A program made the position numbers and the translations under genes. From Planctomycetota bacterium (GTDB lineage Bacteria > Planctomycetota > UBA1135 > GCA-002686595): 64,000 nucleotides of DNA. The notes beneath the pieces were generated by a model. It searched no databases. It was not told the origin of the DNA and saw only the letters and a list, made by a program, of their open reading frames with translations. Shown here piece after piece: positions 16,448 through 23,886 of this stretch. The stretch lies in assembly GCA_020638855.1 (NCBI GenBank), contig JACKHT010000009.1, positions 1 to 64,000 of the forward strand, given 5' to 3'. How positions within the stretch are numbered: the first letter of the stretch is position 1; each line of letters starts with the position of its first letter.

Positions 16448-16657
16448 CTACTTGCCTTTCTTCTTCTCTTCTTCCTTCGGAGCGCGCTTCTTGGCCTTGA
16501 TCTTGAACTTGGTACGCACCTTGGGGAGGCCGTAGACCGAGTTCTCCTCGTTCAACTTGCCGTCTTTGAGCAGCTTGGTGATGCGCTCGGTGCGGGTGAA
16601 TACACTGCGCTCACCCACCAGGGTGTTCACGCCTTTCAAGCTGGGATGGATGGACAT
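16448..16657 (-). CDS. Small basic protein, PVC-superphylum signature type, 69 aa
   Basis: The sequence begins MSIHPSLKGVNTLVGERSVF and continues with RTERITKLLKDGKL and VYGLPKVRTKFKIKAKK. The S(I/L)HPSLK start, the RxERI segment and the GLPKV motif match the small basic protein family found across Planctomycetes, Verrucomicrobia and Chlamydiae and used as a marker for that superphylum. The family is thought to act with ribosomes or RNA, but I would not state a mechanism. The last 15 residues form a Lys/Glu-rich tail. The gene lies about 85 bases upstream of queE, in a neighbourhood that also has der. The ATG at 16657 is the only start giving the family N-terminus. Confidence 0.85.
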   Translation of the reverse strand: MSIHPSLKGVNTLVGERSVFTRTERITKLLKDGKLNEENSVYGLPKVRTKFKIKAKKRAPKEEEKKKGK

Positions 16658-16920
16658 GGTCGGTGGGTCTTCTTGATGCAGGGAGTGGCTGGCCGAGCTC
16701 AGGGCCAGCGAGGGGCTTGCACGCCCGCATCCTGGGCTGCAAAGCGTAGCAGTGTAGCGGCCGGAATGGCCTTGGGAAGCCCAGCGACCGAAGATTTTGG
16801 GAGTCTTGGCACTTCCCCTCGGCCCTCGCCCGCCTGGGAGAAAGCACAAGGGAATGCACTCAGGAAGGCACCAGAGCAGGCACCCGGCAAGCCAGAGGAG
16901 TCCGGGCGGCCCCCAATCCC

Positions 16921-17712
16921 CTAGAAAAAGTCCTCGATTCGCTCGAGGTAGGCGGTCGAGAAGGTGCGGTCCTGGCTGCCCGGATAGGGCAAGACTTGGA
17001 CCTGGGAGAGCAGGCTGCCCAGGGCCTCGCGGTCCCCAGCCGCCCCCACCAGAAGGTACACCACGTCGCCGCGCAGCCGCGGCCGCACCACGGGGAAGCC
17101 TTGCCCACGCAGGTACAGGTAGTGGGCAATCGCCCGCTCGCGCCCCAAGGCGTTGTCGTTGTACTGGTCCACCACCAGGGTGTAGTGGTTGGATGGATCC
17201 TGGAAAGCGATGTCCGCCGGGTCGAGGGTACCCTCATCGGCGACCGCAGGGGTGGGCTGGCCCGGCCAAGCGCCCGGGTCGGGCAGCTGCTGGAGCCCAT
17301 TGCCGTCCGAGGCGGGGCGCGCCACCGGGGTGGCGGCCGCGACGCGGCCGATGCGACCCACTTGCCACCCAAGCACAAAGCTCAGGCCGGCCAACGTGAC
17401 CGAAAAACCGAGCAGGGTCCACGGCGAAACCCGCAGGCCCATTTCTTCCTCGTGCAGCGGGCTCGGGCTGGAGTAGTCGACCAGCGGCCGGGGCGTGCTG
17501 GGCTGGGCGGCGGCGGGGAAACGTCCAGGGGTGGGCTGGGACGGGGCGTTGGGAGCCTTTGCGAGGGGCTCCTCGGGCTTGCGCCCCAAGCTGCGTTGCA
17601 GGCGTTGGCCGATCGATTCCGCCGGGGGAGCCAAGGCTTCCCTTTGGGCGGCAATCGCCTGTTCGCGCGAAACTTGGAACGCCTCGAGCATGTGGTCGTT
17701 GCGTCGTGCCAT
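16921..17712 (-). CDS. Single-pass membrane protein with SPOR-like C-terminal domain, 263 aa
   Basis: The start at 17712 is set by a strong GGGAGGA ribosome-binding site 8 bases upstream. Residues 1-85 are cytoplasmic and rich in Pro/Ala/Gln. One transmembrane helix follows (SPWTLLGFSVTLAGLSFVLG, about 95-115). The outer part has a linker and then a domain at about residues 175-263 (HYTLVVDQYNDNALGRERAI, later VVYLLVGAAGDREALGSLL) with the beta-alpha-beta pattern of SPOR domains, which bind denuded peptidoglycan. The SPOR assignment is by pattern only. If correct, it would sit in the inner membrane and touch the cell wall, possibly at division sites. Confidence 0.65.
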   Translation of the reverse strand: MARRNDHMLEAFQVSREQAIAAQREALAPPAESIGQRLQRSLGRKPEEPLAKAPNAPSQPTPGRFPAAAQPSTPRPLVDYSSPSPLHEEEMGLRVSPWTLLGFSVTLAGLSFVLGWQVGRIGRVAAATPVARPASDGNGLQQLPDPGAWPGQPTPAVADEGTLDPADIAFQDPSNHYTLVVDQYNDNALGRERAIAHYLYLRGQGFPVVRPRLRGDVVYLLVGAAGDREALGSLLSQVQVLPYPGSQDRTFSTAYLERIEDFF

Positions 17713-17918
17713 GTGTCCGTCCTCCCGAAATGACTCCCCCGGTGGCCCCGAGCGGGGCGCATCGCTCCCTGCGATCCGCCCGTGCCTGGGCATGGCTCCA
17801 AAAGGGCACGCCAGTGCGCGCTCGGACCCACAGCCCCACGGTAGACCCAGCCCGCGGGGCGATCAACCTTGCGACCCGCGGGGGTCCCCAGCCGACCTAG
17901 GGATGGGATCGCCGGGAC

Positions 17919-19358
17919 CTACTGGCCGTCCATTTGCAGCAGCATTTGGCGGGTGGCTTCCACAAACTCCCCGCCGGGTTCCAAATCCAGGTAGTTCTGC
18001 AGGACACCGCGGGCCTCCCCTAGTTTGTCTTGCAGCGCCAAGGCGCTGGCCAAAGCCAAGTGCACCGGATCGGGCAAGGTCACGTGCAACCGCCGGGCCT
18101 CGTCGACGACCTGGTGCCAGGCGTTGCTGGCTTCGGCGTAGTGCCCTAGCTCCATCTCGGCCTTGCCAAGCAGGTTGCGGGCCATCAGCGAATCGGGGTC
18201 GAACTTGAGGGCCTGCTCGAACCGTTCGCGGGCCTCCTCCACTTGCTCGTTTTGGTAGGACACCAGTCCTTCGCGCACGCAAAGATCCGACCGCAAGCCG
18301 TGGGTCTCTTCGGCATCGGGCCAGAGTCTGTCCGCTGCGTCGAGTTCGGTCCGTGCGGTTTCCCAGTCCTCGCGCACCATGGCCTCGGAGGCCCGGGCGG
18401 CTGCTTGGGTTGCCTCCCGTTGCAACACCATGACCCCTGTTCCCAGTTCCTCGTTGCTCAAACCCAGTTCGCGAGCGCGCAGGAAGTAACGCACGGCCAG
18501 CTCGCGCTTTTCTTGGGTGAGGGCGACCACGCCCGCTTGCTTGCTGAACACCGCCACTTTGGCTTCGATCGGCCGTCCATCGGCGAGCAAGCCCTCGAAG
18601 AGTTCGATGCCCTCGCCCCAACGGTTGGCGACCATGTACAAGTCCCCCAGCAGCTCGCGCGCTTCCAAATTGTCCTGCGAATAGGCCACGGCCTTTTCGG
18701 CCTCCGCGATGGCTGATTCGGTTTGGGTGGCCGAAAGTTCTTGGGCATACAACCGATGGGCTTCGGACAAGGACGGTCGGATGAACGGCAAATCGGGATC
18801 GAGCGCGATGGCGCTTTCGAGCAACTCGACCCCCCGTTTGCCCTGTCGCAATCCGGGTTGGAAGATCGCGCAAATGCCCTCGGCTCGCAGGATTTCGGGG
18901 GTTTCCCCAAAGCGCTCTTTGCCTTCGCGCAACTCCGCCAAGGCCGTTTCGAAGCGTTGGCCCATGGCCGCCAACTCGGCGGCTGTGGCCCAAACCCGCG
19001 GATCGTGCGGATCCACCACGCGCGCCTCTTCGATCGCCTGGGAAGCGGCCAAGGGATCACCGTGCAAGAAGGCGAGTCGTGCTTGCAACAAGGGGCGCTC
19101 AATCCCCAGGTCTGGCAGGGTTTGCACCTCGGTCCAAAGTTCGTCGGCCACATCCACCCAGCCGTCCTCGATCGCTTCGCGCAACGATTGCACGCGCGCG
19201 TCCCCCGAGCGAGGCATCGAGCGCAAGGCACCGGCAGGCGGCCCGGTGCCCGCGTCCCCCACGGAAGCCTCCGAAGGGTGGTTTCCCCCGCAGCCAAAAC
19301 AAACCAGCGCCGCCACACCGAGCGGTGCCAAAATCCAAGTACGTGAGGGTCTGGGCAT
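17919..19358 (-). CDS. TPR-repeat lipoprotein, 479 aa
   Basis: The ATG at 19358 begins a lipoprotein signal (MPRPSRTWILAPLGVAALVC, then FGC), with the likely lipidated Cys at residue 23. The remainder is an array of tetratricopeptide repeats from about residue 50 to 470. Recognisable units include AELAAMGQRFETALAELREG, FEQALKFDPDSLMARNLLGK and ALALQDKLGEARGVLQNYL. TPR lipoproteins usually scaffold outer-membrane or periplasmic complexes. It is transcribed away from the uracil-DNA glycosylase gene and lies about 200 bases upstream of the SPOR-like gene, so a shared message is possible but not shown. Confidence 0.82.
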   Translation of the reverse strand: MPRPSRTWILAPLGVAALVCFGCGGNHPSEASVGDAGTGPPAGALRSMPRSGDARVQSLREAIEDGWVDVADELWTEVQTLPDLGIERPLLQARLAFLHGDPLAASQAIEEARVVDPHDPRVWATAAELAAMGQRFETALAELREGKERFGETPEILRAEGICAIFQPGLRQGKRGVELLESAIALDPDLPFIRPSLSEAHRLYAQELSATQTESAIAEAEKAVAYSQDNLEARELLGDLYMVANRWGEGIELFEGLLADGRPIEAKVAVFSKQAGVVALTQEKRELAVRYFLRARELGLSNEELGTGVMVLQREATQAAARASEAMVREDWETARTELDAADRLWPDAEETHGLRSDLCVREGLVSYQNEQVEEARERFEQALKFDPDSLMARNLLGKAEMELGHYAEASNAWHQVVDEARRLHVTLPDPVHLALASALALQDKLGEARGVLQNYLDLEPGGEFVEATRQMLLQMDGQ

Positions 19359-19495
19359 CCCCCCATGGTATCGAGCCAGGAGCGCGCTGGCCCTTGCGGG
19401 GCGCCGAAGCCGTTGGATGGGCCCCACGCCTTTCCAAAGGGCGGATTCTGGAGCGTCGCTCGACCGAGTTGGTCCGAGTATGGAAGAATGCGCCC

Positions 19496-20506
19496 ATGAA
19501 TCCGACCGAACCGGACCACCGGTCCCTGATCCAAGGGGGGGCACTGATCCAAGGGACTCTGATTCAAGGGACTCTGATCCGTTCGCTGCACCGCCACTTG
19601 CTGCGACGCCGGACCATGGGTCAACGACGCATTTTCGTGGGAGGGTCCATCCAGGACCCGGCGCCCCTTCGCGAGACCACAGCGGGAGAGTCTCGCCCGA
19701 ATCCCCGCCCAGATCCCCATCCGGTCGCGACGCCCCAAGCAGCCCCCCGCGCTGCAGGCCCCGTTGCCGCTTGGCCCCGCACGGCCGCCGCGCAAGCTCC
19801 CCCGCTCCCCCCCTCCGCTCCCCAAGAACCGGCTCGCACCGCCCCCAGGACCCCCACAGAGGCGGTCTCCCCCTCGGAAGTGGCCGCCAAGTGTCTCAGT
19901 TTGGAACAGCTGCGGGGCGCCGTAGCGGGCTGTCAGGCGTGCAGCCTGGGACAAACCCGCACCCAAACCGTCTTCGCAGACGGCAGCGCCCAGCCGGGGG
20001 GCATTTTCTTTGTGGGCGAAGCCCCGGGCGCCGACGAGGACCGCACCGGGGTCCCTTTCGTGGGTAAGGCGGGCCAACTCCTGACCGACATCATCAACAA
20101 GGGCATGGGGCTGCGCCGCGACCAGGTCACCATCGCCAACGTGCTCAAGTGCCGGCCCCCGGGCAACCGCGACCCCCTGCCCGAGGAAAAGGAGCTTTGC
20201 ACCCCTTTCCTCGACCGCCAAATCGAGCTCGTACAACCGGCCGTGATCGTGGCCCTCGGGACCCATGCCGCGCAGCACCTGTTGGGCACGAATGCTCCGA
20301 TTTCGGCGCTTAGGGGCCAGATTCACGCCCGAAAGGGCCTCCAGGTGGTCCCGACCTTCCACCCGGCCTTTTTGCTGCGCAACCCCGAGCGCAAGCGCGA
20401 TTGCTGGCTCGACATCCAGCTGGCGATGAAAGCCGCCAACCTGCCCCTACCCGGATCGGGCAAGCCCTCGGCAGGTCCGCAGGCCGGGGAAATCCAAAGT
20501 TCCTAG
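19496..20506 (+). CDS. Type-4 uracil-DNA glycosylase (iron-sulfur) with Pro/Ala-rich N-terminal extension, 336 aa
   Basis: The enzyme removes uracil from DNA to start base excision repair. The catalytic domain spans about residues 140-320. It has four cysteines with the family spacing for a [4Fe-4S] cluster (Cys146 and Cys149 in CQAC, Cys219 in KCRPPGNR, Cys235 in ELC). The active-site motifs are GEAPGADEDRTGVPFVGKAG (from residue 174) and HPAFLLRNP near the end. The first 135 residues are an unusual extension, rich in Pro, Ala and Gln, with a repeated LIQG(G/T) segment encoded by DNA tandem repeats. A later start at 19616 would remove the repeat part. It diverges from the TPR lipoprotein. 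Confidence 0.87.
   Translation: MNPTEPDHRSLIQGGALIQGTLIQGTLIRSLHRHLLRRRTMGQRRIFVGGSIQDPAPLRETTAGESRPNPRPDPHPVATPQAAPRAAGPVAAWPRTAAAQAPPLPPSAPQEPARTAPRTPTEAVSPSEVAAKCLSLEQLRGAVAGCQACSLGQTRTQTVFADGSAQPGGIFFVGEAPGADEDRTGVPFVGKAGQLLTDIINKGMGLRRDQVTIANVLKCRPPGNRDPLPEEKELCTPFLDRQIELVQPAVIVALGTHAAQHLLGTNAPISALRGQIHARKGLQVVPTFHPAFLLRNPERKRDCWLDIQLAMKAANLPLPGSGKPSAGPQAGEIQSS
19526..19573. repeat. In-frame 15-base tandem repeat within the glycosylase gene
   Basis: Units begin at 19526, 19544 and 19559 and share CTGATYCAAGGG; the last two are 15 bases and differ at one base. They encode repeated LIQG(T) in the N-terminal extension. The first unit is expanded by three bases. Confidence 0.75.
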
Positions 20507-21020
20507 CCCTGGGGTCGGCAGGGCTTCGGAGTCAACTTCCGGGCTCTCCCGGGTGCTTGCTAGGTTACCTGGGTCCTGCTGCGTGCTAGGGCACCTTCCA
20601 AGGTGCGCAAACGCGCAGTTGCGCCCAAGCCAGCATTCCCCACGCCCTTCCCGACGCCCGCCCCGACGCCCCTCCCGACCCGTGCTGCGAGCTCCTGCGA
20701 AATCCCTCCAGCAAAAAAGGCGAGCAGACCGCGCATTGACCCCCTGGGTCCCAGGGCGCTATGCTCCCCCCCTCTTTACCATCTTCCAACCGAACCTGCC
20801 CCCCTCGGGGAATGTGCAGACGCCCGCCCTGGCCGCCTAGGCAGCTTGGAAACGGACCGCCCGCCATAGGGTTCGGACTTCTCGAGGAATCTCGGGTGAC
20901 TGCACGCCCCATCGGCCGCAGGACCCGGTTCCTTTCCCCCTCCTCTGCTTTTCCTAAGACCGACCCCGCCCAACTCAAGTGGGTGAAGTCCCCCCCCTAC
21001 GCCTTCGGGCCAGAGAAACC
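20507..21020. other. 514-base intergenic region upstream of the first secretin gene
   Basis: No gene is evident. It contains two overlapping hairpins: GCACCTT-CC-AAGGTGC (20591-20606) and GCGCAA-N8-TTGCGC (20605-20624). Because they share bases, only one can form at a time. CCCGACGCCC-type direct repeats follow (about 20645-20680). The motif AAGCCAGCATTCC (20627-20639) is shared with the array near mraZ. A promoter at 20736-20765 is listed separately. The leader from that promoter to the start codon would be about 250 bases. Confidence 0.6.
20736..20765 (+). promoter_or_regulatory. Sigma-70-like promoter with a palindrome in the spacer
   Basis: A -35 box TTGACC (20736-20741) and a -10 box TATGCT (20760-20765) are separated by 18 bases. 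The spacer contains a perfect inverted repeat, CCCTGGG-T-CCCAGGG (20742-20756). A repressor bound there would block polymerase, so it is a candidate operator. It points toward the secretin gene starting at 21021. Confidence 0.6.
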
Positions 21021-23690
21021 ATGCGCTTGTCGTACCTGCCGCTCCTCGCTGCGGCGTTCATCGCTTGCCATTCCACGGAGCCGACCCCCGCGCTCCGCAA
21101 TTCGACGGCCCAGGCTGAAGAGCAAGTTCAATCTGCGGGCACCCCGCTGGCCCCGCAAGGGACCGCGACTCCCGTTGCCACCGTTCAGCCCAAACTCGAC
21201 TCGATCCGGGTCGAGGGCAGCCTGACCGCCCCCACCCTGCAAGGGACAGAAGGCGAGGACTTGGCCGAACAAGCCGCTCGCATCCAGCGGCGCGAGGAGC
21301 AGAAATTGCACCTGGCGCAGCGCTTGGTGGAAGAGGGTCGTGCCCACGTGGACCGGGCCGAACTGGAAGAGGCGCTGGGAAGTTTCTCGCGCGCGCTCGA
21401 CCTGGACCCCTCCAACGCCGACGCCCGCGAAGGCTTGCGCCAAACGCAATCGGTGCTGGGCGACGCCTACTCCCAAGGCATGGAGCAGTTCGACAGCAAC
21501 GTGGACCAGATCCTCGTGCGTCGCGCCGAAGCCCGCATGCAAATGGAGGAGTACGCTCGCAAGGGCGACCAAGCCCTGCGCAACGGCGAGTACCAAGCCG
21601 CCGCGGATGAGTACCGTAACGCGGTCAACTTGCTCAGCATCCACCCCATGATCTCCTCGGAAGATCTGGACATGAAACTGATGCAGGAACGCCTCCAGCA
21701 GGCCCTGCAACTGCGCGACGAGCAAGTCGGAAGCGAGCAGAAGCTCGCCGAAGAGGAAGCCGCCGCCGCCAAGGCCAAGCGCCTCGAAGAAGCCAAGGCC
21801 CAGAAAGAGCGCACCATCGCCCAGCAGTACGCCCAGGCCAACGACGCGTTCCTGGCCGACCGCTACGACGAAGCCGAAAACTGGACCAACATCATCCTGG
21901 CCAGCGATCCGGACAACTCCCGCGCCCAGCACCTCAAAGAGGTCATCCAAGACACGCGCTACTCGCGCCGCGATGAGCAGCAACGCACCCAATTGCGCGA
22001 AGAGTGGCTCAAAACCTTTGACGAACTGAAGCACGAGAACGTGCCGCAAGTCGAGCCCCTTAAGTTCGACATCGAACGCTGGAAGATCGTCAGCCAACGC
22101 GTGGACTTGGCGCAAGCCGACCTCAAGCGCGCCGACGACCCCGACCGCGCGCGCGTCATGCAAGCTCTCAAAGACACCCGCTTCGAAGTTCGCTTCGGAG
22201 GTCCGGATGGCGAAGGCACCAGCATCGAAGTGGTGGCCGCCTACCTGCAGAACTTGACCGGCGTCAACTTCTACGTCTCCCCCAACGTGATGGACAGCCT
22301 CGACGCCGAGGAAACCACCATCGCGCTCAACAGCCCCGAGAACTCGGTTCTCAACGTGTTGAACCTGATCGCGGAAACCCGCGAGAACCTGACCTGGAAG
22401 ATCCAAGACGGCATCGTCAAGTTCGTGACCCGCGACCAAGCCACCGGAGGTCAGGTGCTCGTGAACTACCCCGTTCACGACCTGATCACCCCCGTGCGCG
22501 ATTACCCCGGTCCGGTCATCAACGTGCAGCCCTCGGGCGGCATCGAGTCGAACGAAGAAGCTCCCGAAGAGCGTGAGTCGAACGTCATCAGTGGCGACCA
22601 ACTCGAGATCCTGATCCAAGGCGCGATCGCCCCCGAGTCCTGGGACAACGATCCGGGCAACTCGATCCGCGTTGTGGCCGAGTCGGGCACCCTGGTCGTG
22701 AGCCAGACCCCCGAGGTCCACCAGCAGATCCAATCGCTGCTCGACGACCTGCGCGAAGCGACCGGCATCATGGTCGACATCCAAGCCCAGTTCGTCAAAG
22801 TGGAAGACAACTTCCTCGAAGACATCGGCGTGGACTTCCGCGGCCTCGGTCCCCCGGGACTGGGCGTCAACGGCGAAGACTTCAACGACTTCGGCGATCC
22901 GGCCCAAGCGGCCGAACTGGCTTCGGACATCGGCCGCACCAACGACTTGGGCGCTTGGTTCGATGATGGTCAAGACGGCAACTTCCGTGCGCGCATGGAG
23001 AACCTCTACGACCGCCAGCTTGGCAACGACGAGTTCCGCGGTTCGGGCGGCCTGTCGTTCCAGTGGACCTTCCTCGACGACTTGCAGCTGCAACTGGTGT
23101 TGCGCGCTGTTTCCAAGTCCGAGCGCATCGAACTGGTGACCGCCCCGCGCCTCTTGGTGCACAACAACTCCCGTGCGCACCTGGCGGTCTTGAACCAAGT
23201 CGCCTACGTGCAGGACTTCGACGTGCAGATCGCGCAAGCGAGCTCGATCGCGGACCCGGTCGTGCAAGTGACCCACGAAGGCGTGATCCTGGACGTGCGT
23301 CCGGTGGTTTCGGCCGACCGTCGCTTTGTGACCATGGAACTGCGCCCCACCGTCGCGCGCCTCAAGCGCCCGATCACCGAGCGCTCCACCACCCTGGGTT
23401 CGCAAACCTCGGTCACGATCCAGTTGCCCGAAATCGAGTACCAGCGCGTGCGCACCACGATCCCCATCCCCGATGGCGGCACCGTGATGCTCGGTGGCAT
23501 GAAAGAGATCGAGCGCCAGAGCTACAACTCGGGCGTCCCGATCCTCAACAAGATCCCGCTCTTGTCGGCCCTGTTCGATCGCAAAGGCAACTACGTGTCG
23601 AACCGCAAACTGCTCATCCTGCTGCGCGCCGACATCGTGATCCCCGCCGAGATCGAGCCGACCCCGGCGGAAATGGGCGTCGCCGAGTAG
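21021..23690 (+). CDS. TPR-secretin lipoprotein (first copy), 889 aa
   Basis: The ATG at 21021 begins a lipoprotein signal (MRLSYLPLLAAAFIAC, Cys16). Residues about 100-330 carry TPR-like helices plus an Ala/Lys/Glu-rich coiled-coil stretch (about 230-270). A short N-terminal secretin/STN-like segment occurs at about 390-425 (VAAYLQNLTGVNFYVSP). The secretin core lies at about 590-875, with VEDNFLEDIGVDFRGLG, HNNSRAHLAVLNQVAYVQDF and the diagnostic end IPIPDGGTVMLGG followed by KIPLLSALFD. Secretins form large ring channels in the outer membrane. It is collinear with the protein encoded at 30427-33075. No secretion ATPase, pseudopilin or inner-membrane platform gene is nearby, so it is not a standard type II system. 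Confidence 0.85.
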   Translation: MRLSYLPLLAAAFIACHSTEPTPALRNSTAQAEEQVQSAGTPLAPQGTATPVATVQPKLDSIRVEGSLTAPTLQGTEGEDLAEQAARIQRREEQKLHLAQRLVEEGRAHVDRAELEEALGSFSRALDLDPSNADAREGLRQTQSVLGDAYSQGMEQFDSNVDQILVRRAEARMQMEEYARKGDQALRNGEYQAAADEYRNAVNLLSIHPMISSEDLDMKLMQERLQQALQLRDEQVGSEQKLAEEEAAAAKAKRLEEAKAQKERTIAQQYAQANDAFLADRYDEAENWTNIILASDPDNSRAQHLKEVIQDTRYSRRDEQQRTQLREEWLKTFDELKHENVPQVEPLKFDIERWKIVSQRVDLAQADLKRADDPDRARVMQALKDTRFEVRFGGPDGEGTSIEVVAAYLQNLTGVNFYVSPNVMDSLDAEETTIALNSPENSVLNVLNLIAETRENLTWKIQDGIVKFVTRDQATGGQVLVNYPVHDLITPVRDYPGPVINVQPSGGIESNEEAPEERESNVISGDQLEILIQGAIAPESWDNDPGNSIRVVAESGTLVVSQTPEVHQQIQSLLDDLREATGIMVDIQAQFVKVEDNFLEDIGVDFRGLGPPGLGVNGEDFNDFGDPAQAAELASDIGRTNDLGAWFDDGQDGNFRARMENLYDRQLGNDEFRGSGGLSFQWTFLDDLQLQLVLRAVSKSERIELVTAPRLLVHNNSRAHLAVLNQVAYVQDFDVQIAQASSIADPVVQVTHEGVILDVRPVVSADRRFVTMELRPTVARLKRPITERSTTLGSQTSVTIQLPEIEYQRVRTTIPIPDGGTVMLGGMKEIERQSYNSGVPILNKIPLLSALFDRKGNYVSNRKLLILLRADIVIPAEIEPTPAEMGVAE

Positions 23691-23716
23691 TTTCTGCCCC
23701 TCGGTCCCGGGTCCCC

Positions 23717-23745
23717 TCCCGGAGCAGGTGCTCCCTGCTCCGGGA
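23717..23745 (+). terminator. Hairpin after the first secretin gene
   Basis: An 11-base-pair perfect stem, TCCCGGAGCAG / CTGCTCCGGGA, with a 7-base loop begins 26 bases after the secretin stop codon. There is no T-run, so it may attenuate rather than end transcription, lowering expression of the TPR and exb genes or protecting the upstream message. Confidence 0.6.
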
Positions 23746-23886
23746 AGGCAACCACCCGGGTTCTTACCTTCTCTCGGTTACGTTCCCCCCTCGGGTCTCT
23801 AGTTCTCAGGACCTGTTCGTTTCCGCACTCCCCCCCGTTCGGCCACGCCGGGCACGGTGGCCGGTGCAATCCATCCGCTCGACGCC

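Noticed and set aside
20997..23405. An 802-codon minus-strand frame opposite the first secretin gene
   Set aside because: It mirrors the codon structure of the secretin gene and has no recognisable domain.
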